A stretch of DNA of 64,000 nucleotides from Rhodospirillales bacterium (GCA_028824295.1 JAPPED010000007.1:62001-126000), one strand, 5' to 3'. Positions 27,129 to 36,356 are shown, counted from the first letter of the stretch. Notes: generated by a model not told the origin, from the letters alone. Program-made: numbers and translations.

Positions 27129-27920
27129 ATGAACCTCTCTAGAGAGCAACTCGCCCACTTCGATACCGAGGGCTACCTGTTCCTGCCGGAGGTGTTCACC
27201 CCGGAGGAGGCCAGTCTGCTGCGGACAGCGGCGGACGAAGTGTTGGCCCTAGAACGTCCCGAAGTGTGGCGGGAGTCGAGCGGTGTAGCGCGTACGGCAT
27301 TTGCCGCGCACGAGTATCACGAAACGTTCCGCCGCCTCGGTCGTCACCCGCGCTTGATCACACCGGTCATGCAGCTTCTCGACGGACCGGTCTACATGCA
27401 CCAGTTCAAGGTCAATGCAAAGGCCGCCTTTAACGGAGAGGTCTGGCAATGGCACCAGGACTTCGGCACCTGGCATCGGGACGACGAGATGCCCGAGCCA
27501 AGGGCCATGAACATTGCCGTTTTCCTAGATGAGGTGACAGCTGCCAACGGCCCCCTCCTGCTGATCCCGCGCAGCCACAAGCACGGGGTGGTGAATGCGG
27601 TGCACGACAAGCAGACGACGAGCTATCCCCTGTGGACCTTGAGCGAGGAAAAGGTGACGGAGCTCTCCGACCAGGGCGGCTGCGTCGCCCCGACCGGGGC
27701 GCCAGGGGGCGTGCTGCTGTTTTCGTCACTGATGGTGCATGCCAGTCCGCCGAACATCAGCCCGTTGAGCCGTACCATCGTTTACCTGTCGCTGTGCCAC
27801 GTGGACAACCACATTCGCCGCTTCCAGCGCCCGGCTTGGGTGGCGCATCGAGATTTTGCGCCGATTCAGGCGCTTGAGGACGACTGCATCGGCGCGTCAA
27901 CGGTCCCGCACGCCGCCTGA
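27129..27920 (+). CDS. Phytanoyl-CoA dioxygenase family protein, ectoine-hydroxylase-like
   Basis: This 263-residue Fe(II)/2-oxoglutarate dioxygenase has the iron ligands H109 and D111 in WQWHQDFGTWHRDDEMPEPR and H204 in LMVHASPPN, and a 2-oxoglutarate-binding Arg in SPLSRTIVY. The first motif closely resembles the ectoine hydroxylase signature (WHSDFxTWHxEDGMP), but with HQD and DDE variations. An AGGGAG site precedes ATG 27129. No ectoine biosynthesis genes are nearby, so ectoine is doubtful. Members hydroxylate small amino acid-like or quaternary-amine molecules, which could fit the adjacent methylated-amine genes. Substrate is unknown. Confidence 0.8.
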   Translation: MNLSREQLAHFDTEGYLFLPEVFTPEEASLLRTAADEVLALERPEVWRESSGVARTAFAAHEYHETFRRLGRHPRLITPVMQLLDGPVYMHQFKVNAKAAFNGEVWQWHQDFGTWHRDDEMPEPRAMNIAVFLDEVTAANGPLLLIPRSHKHGVVNAVHDKQTTSYPLWTLSEEKVTELSDQGGCVAPTGAPGGVLLFSSLMVHASPPNISPLSRTIVYLSLCHVDNHIRRFQRPAWVAHRDFAPIQALEDDCIGASTVPHAA

Positions 27921-28324
27921 ATTGGAATCGCGCCGGGTCCGGGAGCGGACTGGCGTCAAATCGCGCCGACACGTGGCGGAGTTCCTAGCTGGCCGTTCGT
28001 CGGTGGAGTGCCAGCTTCCGGCGAGGATGGACCGGTCACGACCAGCCGCGATCACGACGGCGGGCAACCTGACCAGCAAGTCTTACGCCTGTGGCGACAA
28101 CCCACGAATCTTGATCCGGACGTCTCACCGCGGCTGACACAGGCGGTGCCCGCCGGAGCCGGCGTCGTCAATCGCCGGGATCTGCGTCATGTTCCATCGA
28201 ATCGCGCAAGGAACGGACAGAAGTCATCCTGGCGCGGGGGGTGCGGAAGCCCCGGTCTCTGGCGTTGAAACGGACGCGGCCCCCGTCCGATCGGTTCCTG
28301 GATAACGCGTCCGGGCCGAATTCC
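27921..28324. other. 404-base intergenic region between convergent dioxygenase genes
   Basis: The sequence between the two convergent PhyH-family genes holds no supported gene, RNA or clear terminator. Open frames here are short and Arg-rich, as expected for non-coding GC-rich DNA. Confidence 0.4.
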
Positions 28325-29257
28325 CTAATCGTTCCCCGCGGCTGCTCGACGAGTGTCAGACACCTGCGTCTGCTCGGCCGCCTGCTGACGTTTCCAGGGT
28401 CCGCCATAACCCTGCCTGGCCCAGTCCGGAGGCAGTTCGCAGGGACGGATGTCGAAACTCGCGTACCGAGCCGGGCTGCCGCGGACGATTTCTCCCAGGC
28501 GGGGACTATCGATCGGACTGGCGGTGTAGGCGAACGAGTCGGCGCTCGAATAGACCACCAGCAATAGCGGCCGGTCCCGGAGGGAATGGTTCCGCACGGA
28601 GCCGTGGATCGTCCTGCATCCGAGCAGTACCGCAGTGCCGGCGGGTCCCGTAGGTGCATCCACCGCGCCATCGTCGAGCCACTCCAGTTCCTCGGGCGGA
28701 ATTCGGACCGCAAACGAGCCGGCCTCGTCGTACATGCTGTAGAGCTTGCCGTGGTGGCTGCCGGGAACCATCGCAAGCGGGCCCTGATCCGCGGCACAGC
28801 CTTCGATGTACACCCCGATCGTGACCGGGCTGTAGTCGGTATGCGGCCACGCCTGAATGTCCTGATGCCAGTCGAATCCCCTGCTGCCGCGCGCCGACTT
28901 GAGATTGAGCTTGGCGTGATGAAACTTGACGTCTGGCCCGACGACGTCCGCCGCCAGGGCCGTCATCTCCTCGCTGCAGATGAAGTCCCAGAACACAGGA
29001 TGATGATCCTGCGGGCTGTAGACGCGGTGCAGCCGCGGGGATTCAGCGGAATGTCCCTCCTCCAGTTCGAAGACGCTGCCTGAAGCGGAGCACCGCCGGC
29101 TCTCCTCCACGAGCTCCCGCGATGCGGCCTGCAGCTTCTCGGTCCAGCTGGAGCCAATGGCGTTGGGAAGCGCGACGTAGCCCTGCGCAAAGTAGTGCCG
29201 CCGCTGGTCCTCGGTCAGTTGTACGGCGGGGTGCGCAAGAACGTCTTCGGGGAGCAT
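28325..29257 (-). CDS. Phytanoyl-CoA dioxygenase (PhyH) family protein
   Basis: This 310-residue protein is a second PhyH-type Fe(II)/2-oxoglutarate oxygenase. Iron ligands are H131 and D133 in FDWHQDIQAWPHTDY and H218 in CRTIHGSVRN; MVPGSHHG and the C-terminal RPLLLVVYSSAD strand also fit. It is only distantly similar to the neighbouring PhyH protein, so this is not a recent duplication. The C-terminal 40 residues are low-complexity and polar. The ATG at 29257 lacks a strong Shine-Dalgarno site. It lies in a group of oxygenase genes; no partner identifies the substrate. Confidence 0.82.
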   Translation of the reverse strand: MLPEDVLAHPAVQLTEDQRRHYFAQGYVALPNAIGSSWTEKLQAASRELVEESRRCSASGSVFELEEGHSAESPRLHRVYSPQDHHPVFWDFICSEEMTALAADVVGPDVKFHHAKLNLKSARGSRGFDWHQDIQAWPHTDYSPVTIGVYIEGCAADQGPLAMVPGSHHGKLYSMYDEAGSFAVRIPPEELEWLDDGAVDAPTGPAGTAVLLGCRTIHGSVRNHSLRDRPLLLVVYSSADSFAYTASPIDSPRLGEIVRGSPARYASFDIRPCELPPDWARQGYGGPWKRQQAAEQTQVSDTRRAAAGND

Positions 29258-29770
29258 AAGCGGTTCAACTCCGTCGCTTCATCGCGGTCGCCGCGAAGTC
29301 CAGCTGAGTCTCACGTGCCGATGATAGCTGGACCGGGCGCCTTGGCGCGCCGCTGCCGGCGCGGCTCGCCTCCGACCACTCCGAATCCTTCCTTGCGAGA
29401 GTGCTGTGAGTGACCATGCCGGGGATCTTCTGTTTGCCGATCGGTCCTAGGAATCCGGAGAATCCACCCGAGACGCCCGCTTCCATCGGCGGGCGGGACC
29501 TACTTCCTGACCCTGAAGAACCCCCGGTAGCGCCTGACTCGAGTGCGGGCTGGCGGAGCGCAGAGCATCAGCCACGCCAGCGTCCAGCGCCGATTGGCAC
29601 CGCTCGACAAGTGCCGTGCCGGCCGCCCTGCCATCGACTGCCGAGCGGGAGCCTGCAAGCCAGGCGCGGGTGGTGCGGGAAGTCGCCGTGGTTGCATCGC
29701 CGGGCTCGCGGAAGCGTCGGCTGACCGGGCGGGCCGACGGGGATTGTTCGCTGGCGAACCCGGTCCGGGG
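29258..29770. other. 513-base intergenic region
   Basis: This lies between two minus-strand genes and should contain the promoter of the PhyH gene at 29257 and the 3' end of the class V PLP gene. No gene is supported. A 7-base stem with 8-base loop occurs at 29474-29495 (CGCCCGC/GCGGGCG) without a U-tract; its role is unclear. Confidence 0.4.
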
Positions 29771-30940
29771 TCAGCGTTTCGCTTGCACCGCCTTGCCGAG
29801 CACGTCGAGGAACCGCTCGACATCCGCATCCGTGTTGTAGAGGTGGGGTGTCACCCGTATGGACGAACCGCGGACGCTGACGTAAACCCGTTCCGTGGCG
29901 AATTCCGCAGCAAGGCCGTCCGGTGGTTCGCCATCGGGAAACCGGAGGCCGAGAAAGTGTCCTGCCCGTGCCGCTTCGGGGAGTGCCCTGAAGCCGAGGC
30001 CGGTGGCCCGTTCCGCGATTCGAGCGGTGCGTAGCGCGAGCGTCTCCTCAATCGCCGCCACGCCCCATTCGAGAATTTGCTCGAGCGCCGCGTTGAGCAT
30101 GGGAACCAGCACGAAATTCGCGTTCTCTCCCACGTCGAAGCGACGTGCCCCCGGTCGGTATTCGTCCCGATAGCTGACGAGTCGCGCGAAATCCTCCGCA
30201 CCCGCCCGCACCGACCAGTTGTACTCGATGGGCTTGCCGTCGCGATGGGCCGGCGCCACCCAGAGAAAGCCCAAGGAATAGGGTCCAAGCAGCCACTTGT
30301 AGCCTGCGCAGACGACGTAATCCGGCTGCACTGCGGCCGTGTCGAACTGGAGCGCGCCGGCTGACTGCGTGAGATCCAGGACCAGCGCGGCACCTACTTC
30401 TCGACAGCGAGCGCCGATCCGATTGAGGTTCAGCAGGCCGCCGTCGGTCCAGTGGCAGTGTGGCAGCGCGACCACGGCGGTGCGCTCGTCGATCGCAGCG
30501 AGCACCGCGTGGGACCAGTCGTCGTCCGCCGGCCGTGCGATCGTCACCAGCGAGGCGCCGCTGGAGCGCGCCGCCTCGCGCCAGACGTAGACATTCGAGG
30601 GAAACTGATCCGCCAGCACGATGATTCGGTCGCCGGGCGCCAGCTGTACGTTTCGGGCAGCGCACGACAGTCCGTAGCTGGCCGACGGAACGAGCGCTAC
30701 GCCTTCGCCATCGGCGCCGATCACCCGCGCAAAGAGCTCGCGGGCGCGTTCACCGTCTCTGAAGAAATCGCCGGGGCCGATTCCCCATGGACGAGCCTTG
30801 GCCCGAACGCCCCGCTCCCCAGCTTCAAGTGCCGTGTGCAACAAGGGCCCCATGTAGGCGCAGTTCAGGTAGGCCACGTCATCGGGAATGTCGAAGAGAT
30901 GGCGCTGGCTCGGAAGCCCTGAGGGGTTCGCTCGGGTCAT
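29771..30940 (-). CDS. Class V aminotransferase / isopenicillin-N epimerase-like PLP enzyme
   Basis: This 389-residue PLP enzyme of the class V fold has AYLNCAYMGPLLHTAL at the start, a substrate/PLP segment in VPSASYGLSCAARN, Asp in LVLDLTQSAGALQFD and the PLP-binding Lys in VVCAGYKWLLGPYSLGFLWV. The family includes cysteine desulfurases, kynureninase and isopenicillin-N epimerase (CefD); overall layout is closest to the CefD/EgtE-like branch. No SufE or iron-sulfur genes are near, so a C-S lyase or epimerase-like role on an amino acid derivative is more likely. The ATG at 30940 is preferred. A perfect palindrome 160 bases upstream may be its operator. Confidence 0.8.
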   Translation of the reverse strand: MTRANPSGLPSQRHLFDIPDDVAYLNCAYMGPLLHTALEAGERGVRAKARPWGIGPGDFFRDGERARELFARVIGADGEGVALVPSASYGLSCAARNVQLAPGDRIIVLADQFPSNVYVWREAARSSGASLVTIARPADDDWSHAVLAAIDERTAVVALPHCHWTDGGLLNLNRIGARCREVGAALVLDLTQSAGALQFDTAAVQPDYVVCAGYKWLLGPYSLGFLWVAPAHRDGKPIEYNWSVRAGAEDFARLVSYRDEYRPGARRFDVGENANFVLVPMLNAALEQILEWGVAAIEETLALRTARIAERATGLGFRALPEAARAGHFLGLRFPDGEPPDGLAAEFATERVYVSVRGSSIRVTPHLYNTDADVERFLDVLGKAVQAKR

Positions 30941-31635
30941 GTTGTCGGCGTTCCTTCCAGTCAATCAATCTACAGTGACACGGAGCCCAAACAGCCAGGC
31001 AGCAGTCTCAGCCGAACGGGCCGACCGGACCAGCAGCGACGGCATTCGACGATGCTGCACCGCCCCATGCTGCCCGCGCAACATCGCGTGCAAGGGTTAT
31101 GCGAATGCATTGCATTCGCAAGATGCGCCGCCTATCATCGCCCCGCCGAATCGCGGCCAGCGAATGCGTCTGACCGACTGCCTGTGATGTGGTCGGCGAC
31201 TCCTCACGGGCCCATTTGCTGGAGCGAAGCGTGGAGGGACATTCTGACGGTCTGTCTGCACACCGGCTCGACCCTCGATGTCTCTTCACGCTACCGGCGA
31301 CGGCGAAGGTACCAAATGCAAGCCGCTTGACATTGCCCGTCAGTTCCCACGCCCCAAGACCACCCAACCGCGGGACACGGCAGCTTCCGCATTGAACGGC
31401 CCCCCTTCGGGTGACTCGTTCCTGACCACGTGGAATGGCGCTGTCGATCGATCGTCCGCCTGCCTGTGGATCCATTGGCTTCGCTGCCGTTTACGCCCCC
31501 ACGTAGTCTCAATGGATTCCCGGATCCATAGCGCCCGCCTTCAGGTGGCGGCGGACGCCACCGCCGGTTCAACGCTCTGAGGCATTCCCACCAGGCGAGG
31601 CTATCGCCGTTCCGCGTTCTCCTGCCCGGCAATGG
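30941..31635. other. 695-base intergenic region
   Basis: This is the longest non-coding gap in the window. It should carry the promoter of the PLP-enzyme gene (minus) and the 3' end of the alpha/beta hydrolase gene. Open frames in it are short, Arg/Trp-rich and without recognisable domains. Its one striking element is the palindrome at 31101-31119. Confidence 0.45.
31101..31119. promoter_or_regulatory. Perfect 19-bp palindrome GCGAATGCATTGCATTCGC, candidate operator
   Basis: Two 9-base arms (GCGAATGCA and TGCATTCGC) flank a single central T; the outer bases 31100 and 31120 also pair, giving 21 bases of symmetry. It lies about 160 bases upstream of the class V PLP gene start on the minus strand. 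Such long perfect symmetry is unlikely by chance and fits a dimeric repressor site (GntR, LacI or MarR size). No regulator gene is adjacent in this gap. Confidence 0.5.
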
Positions 31636-32535
31636 TCAGACGAGCTTCGACTGCTTCAGGAATTCAATCGCAAGTTCGGCGCACACGGCCGGCTGCTCAA
31701 GCTGGAGCAGGTGAGTCGTATCGGGCACGAAATCGTAGTCCAGCAGTTCGATTTGCTCGAGGCTGACGGTCGGCAGAAACGAGAACTTGGCCAAGGGGTC
31801 CCCACCGATCACCTTGAGCGGAAAGTCGAACGTGAAGATGTCGATCGCCAGTGCCCATTTGTACATTTGTTCGAACAGCTTGGCCTCGTACGCCGGTGGA
31901 CAGCAGAGTTCGAAACCTGCCTTGCTGCGCCGCAGCGTCGTTCTCGCCAGGAGGTCGATGTCTTCGTGCCGCACCAGTTCAAACACGGGAGAATTCTTGT
32001 AGGTCTCCGCCAGGTCCTCCCAGTGCTCGAAGGCGCCTTGTCGCGTGGCTGCCCGCTCCGACATCCGGGCACCGGTTAGGCGGATGGCCCGCTCCCGCGC
32101 TTCCGGCAGGCCGGGTGGACAAACCGGCGGATCGAACAGGACCAGGCCCGCGAAGCTGCTTTCCTCGACCGCCTGAAAGACCGCGATGGCGGCCGAGACC
32201 GAGTGGTAAATGCCGATCTTGGGCTTCGGGCCAAAGTGCCGATCGATGGCACGGACAACACGAAGGTTGTCCCAGACCATCATTGGCATGTGATGGCTGC
32301 CAAGATCGCCCAGCGGGTTCAATCCGTGGTTTCGAAGATCGTAGACGACGACATCGTAGTCTCGAAGCAAGAGCGACCAGAACGGGAAATACGCGTCCGC
32401 GGAAAAGCTGCTGCCGTGGCTAAGCACGATGCGCGCGCCGTCCGGATTGCCGTGGCGTCGCAGCAGGATCGTGCCTCCATCCGCAAGTTCGACTGTCGCT
32501 GCGTCATTGGGCTCGGGGATCGTCCGGACAGCCAT
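31636..32535 (-). CDS. Alpha/beta-fold hydrolase
   Basis: This 299-residue protein has the alpha/beta hydrolase plan: oxyanion segment RIVLSHGSSFSADAYF, VVVYDLRNHGLNP, then the nucleophile elbow GIYHSVSAAIAVF, where the usual G-x-S-x-G reads H-S-V-S-A, so the nucleophile Ser is present but flanking glycines are replaced. The late His is likely in DTTHLLQLEQP. GAGAGGAA lies before ATG 32535. It sits 130 bases downstream of the IPNS-family gene on the same strand and may form a unit with it. Ester, thioester or lactone hydrolysis is possible; substrate unknown. Confidence 0.78.
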   Translation of the reverse strand: MAVRTIPEPNDAATVELADGGTILLRRHGNPDGARIVLSHGSSFSADAYFPFWSLLLRDYDVVVYDLRNHGLNPLGDLGSHHMPMMVWDNLRVVRAIDRHFGPKPKIGIYHSVSAAIAVFQAVEESSFAGLVLFDPPVCPPGLPEARERAIRLTGARMSERAATRQGAFEHWEDLAETYKNSPVFELVRHEDIDLLARTTLRRSKAGFELCCPPAYEAKLFEQMYKWALAIDIFTFDFPLKVIGGDPLAKFSFLPTVSLEQIELLDYDFVPDTTHLLQLEQPAVCAELAIEFLKQSKLV

Positions 32536-32665
32536 GAGTCGTTCCTCTCGAGCAAACACCTGCCGCCGCGCCCTCTACCCGCAGGGCGCGGGCCGTGGCC
32601 CCCAAACCGGGAAGAGCGCGCAACGCGGCGGCCTGATCGATCCCGGCGCGACTTCCCGAAAAGGT

Positions 32666-33778
32666 TCAATCAGCCGTCAAGCTTGCCTGCCGAACCGAGT
32701 CTGGCCAGTGCCGTGCGACGTTGTCGGGATAGCTGCGTGCAAAGTAATTCCATAGCTGCTCGCCGTAGGTGCAGGGATGGTGCCTGCTCTCCATGTCGCC
32801 GACGCCCGCCTCGGTTTCGTCGCGCTGGGCCATGAAGCCCGCACCAGCGTGACGCGGACTGCGGGCGACCGCCTCTGCGAAACGCGGATGCAGGTCGAGC
32901 GGATCGAGTCGCATGTCCAGCGACGGGCCATGGAAATAGCCGGCCGAGAGCCGCGGTTCTCGGGTAACGACCCGGTGCGGGGTGGCGACAAAGTAGTTGC
33001 CGGTGATGGCCTGGAGGATCTCACCGAGATTGACCACCAGGGAGTCCGGTATCACCGGCACCGGGATCCAGTCCCCGTCGGCGTTCTCGACCTCAAGGCC
33101 CGGGATCGTCCCGGGCGCGAGGATGGTCATGAAACCGGTATCGTGATGGGCGTTGACGCCGAATTGGTCCGGGGGCGTCTCCGGGTAGCTGATCAGCTTG
33201 GTCAGCGACATTCGCTCGGTTCCGAACACATCGTCGAAATGGTTTTCGGCGAGTCCCAGACTGAGGGCGAGGAGACGCAACAGGTCGTCCGCCAGCAACG
33301 CCATTTCGTCGAACCAGCGTTCCAACGCCGGCCTGAATCCCGGCGTCAGCTCTTCCGGCGGCCACTGGTTCGGCCCCAGCAGCCGCAGGTAGTGGGGTTC
33401 CGCATCAGGGGGCCGGGCCGGATGATCGGTCCACAGGTCGATCTGCTCCCGGATGTCGGGCCGGTTGTTGGTGGATTCGCTGCCGACCGGCTCCCAGCCG
33501 CGGAAATGACGCGAATTGCGCTTGTCGATGCTGCGTTTGTCAGCTTCGGATAGGGAGAAGAAGCGGGCCGCGTGCCCGAAGACGTCGCGGATCACTCCGG
33601 GCGCGATGCCATGACGCGTGACGATCACGAAACCGACCTGGTGGCTGATCTCGCCGAGTCGCTGCGCGAGCGCGCGCCGGGCCGCAGGACCGTCGGTCCG
33701 AACGCCGATATCGACGACCGGCACCGCCGTGAATGCGCCGGTGTTGACAGGAATGGGTGCGGATGTGGCGCGGCTCAT
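32666..33778 (-). CDS. Isopenicillin N synthase family Fe(II)/2-oxoglutarate dioxygenase
   Basis: This 370-residue protein has the N-terminal DIOX_N region (VPVVDIGVRTDG, VGFVIVTRHGI) and a C-terminal jelly-roll domain. The latter contains VNAHHDTGFMTIL (His and Asp ligands), FVATPHRVV (His ligand) and TREPRLSAGYFHG with the Arg-x-Ser 2-oxoglutarate motif. The start at 33778 is chosen because upstream in-frame sequence looks non-coding. The Arg-x-Ser motif points to a 2-oxoglutarate oxygenase rather than true isopenicillin N synthase. It is the first gene of a minus-strand pair with the hydrolase. Confidence 0.85.
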   Translation of the reverse strand: MSRATSAPIPVNTGAFTAVPVVDIGVRTDGPAARRALAQRLGEISHQVGFVIVTRHGIAPGVIRDVFGHAARFFSLSEADKRSIDKRNSRHFRGWEPVGSESTNNRPDIREQIDLWTDHPARPPDAEPHYLRLLGPNQWPPEELTPGFRPALERWFDEMALLADDLLRLLALSLGLAENHFDDVFGTERMSLTKLISYPETPPDQFGVNAHHDTGFMTILAPGTIPGLEVENADGDWIPVPVIPDSLVVNLGEILQAITGNYFVATPHRVVTREPRLSAGYFHGPSLDMRLDPLDLHPRFAEAVARSPRHAGAGFMAQRDETEAGVGDMESRHHPCTYGEQLWNYFARSYPDNVARHWPDSVRQASLTAD

Positions 33779-34113
33779 GGCGCGGCCCCGGTTTGCTGCG
33801 GGCTGCCCGGCGGCACGGGATCCGGCAGGGACTGCCAAGTATAAGATGCCAGCGGGGGCGGCCCAAGCCGCACGTCCGCCCCGGTCCCGTATCACCCACG
33901 AACTCTCTCCGCTCGTCGGAGCCTCCACCGAATCATCACGGAGCGCCTGAGGGTCGCCTTTCTCGGATACAGTGACCCGACTTTCCGGGTACAGGTCAGC
34001 CCGGTCTTGTATCCGCCATCCATGGTGGCCTGGCCATTGAGGCCGATCTGCGGCGGCTGGCGGTCCGAGGTCGGCAGGCTCCCGAGCCCGATGCGAGCAA
34101 TTTCAGAGAGCCG
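33779..34113. other. 335-base divergent intergenic region
   Basis: Promoters for the IPNS-family gene (minus) and the mxaR-S-A-C-K-L-like operon (plus) should lie here. Nothing else is recognisable; no ACCAATT repeats and no long palindromes are seen. Confidence 0.4.
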
Positions 34114-35136
34114 ATGATCGAACCTGGAACCGAGATCGACCCATGGCGCGATCGGGCACTGCAGCTCGATGCCAGTGCCAATCAGATCATGGTCGGGCAG
34201 CAGCGGGCCGTACGCCTGTTGCTGCTCGCGACCTTTGCACGCGGCCATGTCCTGCTCGAAGGGGACGTGGGCGTGGGCAAGACGACGCTCCTCCAGACCC
34301 TCGCTCGCGGAATCGGCGGTGCATTCGAGCGCATCGAAGGCACCGTCGACCTGATGCCGAGCGATCTCCTTTACTACACCTACGTCACCCAGGACGGCCA
34401 GCCACGCGTCGAAGCCGGTCCGCTGCTCAAGCATGGCCCCGACCTCTCCATCTTCTTCTTCAACGAGATCAACCGGGCCCGGCCGCAGGTTCACTCGCTC
34501 ATGCTTCGAGCGATGGCGGAGCGCCACGTGAACGCCTTCAACACCGAGCACCAGTTTCCCCACCTGCAGGTCTTCGCCGATCGCAACCGCGTCGAGCGCG
34601 AAGAGACGTTCGAGATCCCGGCAGCCGTGCGCGACCGCTTCTTCATGGAAATCACCATCGAGATGCCGGATGACCCGGCGCTGCTCCGTGATCTCATGGT
34701 CGACACCCGGTACCACGACGTGGGCGCGCTGATCAACGAGATGGAGCCGGCAACCGTACCGTTTCACGAGCTCAACGACGTGGCCGCGCGCATCCAAGCG
34801 TCGGTCGGAACGTCCGAGACGCTGCTGCGCTATGCGCTCGACCTCTGCGCCGCGACCCGCAACCCGGCGGCGTTCGGCATCGAGCTTGCGGGCGTGACCG
34901 CTGCCGAACTCGTCCAGGCAGGGGCGAGTCCCCGCGGCATGAGCATGCTGCTGCGGGCGGCTCGGGTAGCCGCGTGGCTGGCCGGACGGTCGGAGGTCGT
35001 CCCTGAAGACATTCACACGGTGTTCGAACCGGCGATCGCGCACCGCATCTTCTTCAATCCGATTTACGAGATGCGCCGGTCGGAGATCGCGGGACCGTTC
35101 ACGTCGGCAATCCTGGAAGCCGTCGCGTCGCCATGA
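34114..35136 (+). CDS. mxaR: MoxR-type AAA+ ATPase, MxaR-like
   Basis: This 340-residue MoxR-family ATPase has Walker A in LEGDVGVGKTTLL (about residue 50), Walker B in IFFFNEINRARP, sensor residues in AAVRDRFFMEI and a C-terminal lid. MoxR ATPases work with vWA proteins to assemble or insert metal into enzymes; in methylotrophs MxaR with MxaS, A, C, K and L is needed for active calcium-methanol dehydrogenase. It heads a tight operon of six genes in exactly that order, with its stop overlapping the next start. The symbol rests on family plus gene order; no mxaF, J, G or I is in the window. Confidence 0.8.
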   Translation: MIEPGTEIDPWRDRALQLDASANQIMVGQQRAVRLLLLATFARGHVLLEGDVGVGKTTLLQTLARGIGGAFERIEGTVDLMPSDLLYYTYVTQDGQPRVEAGPLLKHGPDLSIFFFNEINRARPQVHSLMLRAMAERHVNAFNTEHQFPHLQVFADRNRVEREETFEIPAAVRDRFFMEITIEMPDDPALLRDLMVDTRYHDVGALINEMEPATVPFHELNDVAARIQASVGTSETLLRYALDLCAATRNPAAFGIELAGVTAAELVQAGASPRGMSMLLRAARVAAWLAGRSEVVPEDIHTVFEPAIAHRIFFNPIYEMRRSEIAGPFTSAILEAVASP

Positions 35137-36026
35137 ACGAAACGCACGGGCCGTTTCCCGGACAGGCTCCGAATGGACGTTCGCCAGCCCCTGCCGAGGT
35201 GGTCTACCGCTTGAACCGTCGCGCGCGAAGCATCCGTCCGGGCATGCACCCGGGAACGGAGACCGGCGGCGGCCTGGAGCCGATGGTCCGAACGACACTG
35301 CTGGATGGGCGCGATCCGCGACGTCTGGATCTGCTGGCAAGCTCGCGGGATCCGCTCAGGCGGCTGTTGGTGCGACGCTATCGCCAGCGCGCATCGATCC
35401 GCGTCTACGTGCTTGCGGATCTGTCCGCTTCGCTCGGATTCCGAGGTCGGGGGGATCGAATCAAGACCCTGGCCTCGCTCGTGTCGGCACTCGGTTACTC
35501 CGCCGGGAGCGCAGGTGACGCCTTCGCGTTCATCGGCTGCGACGTGCATGTGCGCCGAGAGTTCTTGCTGCCGCCGACGAGGATGTCGGGCGCCTACCTC
35601 GACCTGGCCGATCGGCTGCGCGATTGCATCCCGTGCGGGCAAGGGTCCGACGGTCTGCTGGAGGCGATCCCGCTGATCGGAAACCGTCGTGCGCTCGTCT
35701 TCCTGGTCTCCGACTTTCATTTCCCGCTCGCTCTGCTCGAGTCCGTCCTCACCGGCGTGGCGCGCCACCAGGTCGTTCCGGTCGTTCTTGAGGACAGCCG
35801 CGAATCGGAGCCATCGCCACGGGTGGGGCTCGTGCGGGTTCTGGATCCGGAGACCGGGGAGGAGCGGACGCTCTTGATGCGCCCTTCGTTGCGGCATCGG
35901 CTCCGGGCCCAGGCGGAGCGGAGAAGGACGGCGGTGTTCGACTGCCTCGCTGCGCACGGCGCCCCGCCGTTGGTGCTCACCGACCGATTCGATGTCGACC
36001 GCGTCAATCGTTACTTCAGTCCGTAG
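35133..36026 (+). CDS. mxaS: DUF58 family protein, MxaS-like
   Basis: This 297-residue DUF58 protein starts inside the last codons of the MoxR gene (4-base overlap). The conserved core appears in YRQRASIRVYVLADLSASLG, a degenerate vWA metal site (DLSAS), and in RRALVFLVSDFHFP. DUF58 proteins act with MoxR ATPases; MxaS holds this place in methanol dehydrogenase maturation clusters. No membrane segment is seen, so it is probably cytoplasmic. The assignment depends on its position between the MoxR and MxaA-like genes. Confidence 0.75.
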   Translation: MNETHGPFPGQAPNGRSPAPAEVVYRLNRRARSIRPGMHPGTETGGGLEPMVRTTLLDGRDPRRLDLLASSRDPLRRLLVRRYRQRASIRVYVLADLSASLGFRGRGDRIKTLASLVSALGYSAGSAGDAFAFIGCDVHVRREFLLPPTRMSGAYLDLADRLRDCIPCGQGSDGLLEAIPLIGNRRALVFLVSDFHFPLALLESVLTGVARHQVVPVVLEDSRESEPSPRVGLVRVLDPETGEERTLLMRPSLRHRLRAQAERRRTAVFDCLAAHGAPPLVLTDRFDVDRVNRYFSP

Positions 36027-36356
36027 CGCCATGCTGCCGATCCTTGACCCGATCCCAGCGGCCGGCGTTGCGGGTTCTTGCTCCAAGGCAGACATTTCAT
36101 GCGCTCGGTGAGCGCCGGGGCTCCGACCAGCACTCGTGTTCAGGCTGGGCAGCGTCTTGCCGCAACGCGAGGCGGGGTCATCGGCGAGAGCTCCGGTACG
36201 CTCGGGGGCACGGGCTCCCCCCTGGCCCCTGCGCCAATTCGATCCGAGTGGCAGCCGAGGCATGCCCTCGCGAAATTCATCTCCGGCCGGACTGCGTCCG
36301 ACAAATCCAGCGGCAGCCGGCGAATCGAACTTCCCAGAGCCCGTCCGGTCAGCCCG

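Noticed and set aside
31008-31632. Short open frames in the 30941-31635 gap
   Set aside because: They are Arg-, Trp- and Gly-rich, have no good ribosome-binding sites and no recognisable features.
29771-33778. Beta-lactam pathway suggested by an IPNS-family oxygenase near a CefD-like PLP enzyme
   Set aside because: No ACV synthetase is present. The oxygenase has the Arg-x-Ser 2-oxoglutarate motif, unlike true isopenicillin N synthase, and both families are broad.
35064-36263. Minus-strand open frame of about 400 codons across the mxaS-like gene
   Set aside because: It overlaps two coupled plus-strand genes and has shadow-type composition.
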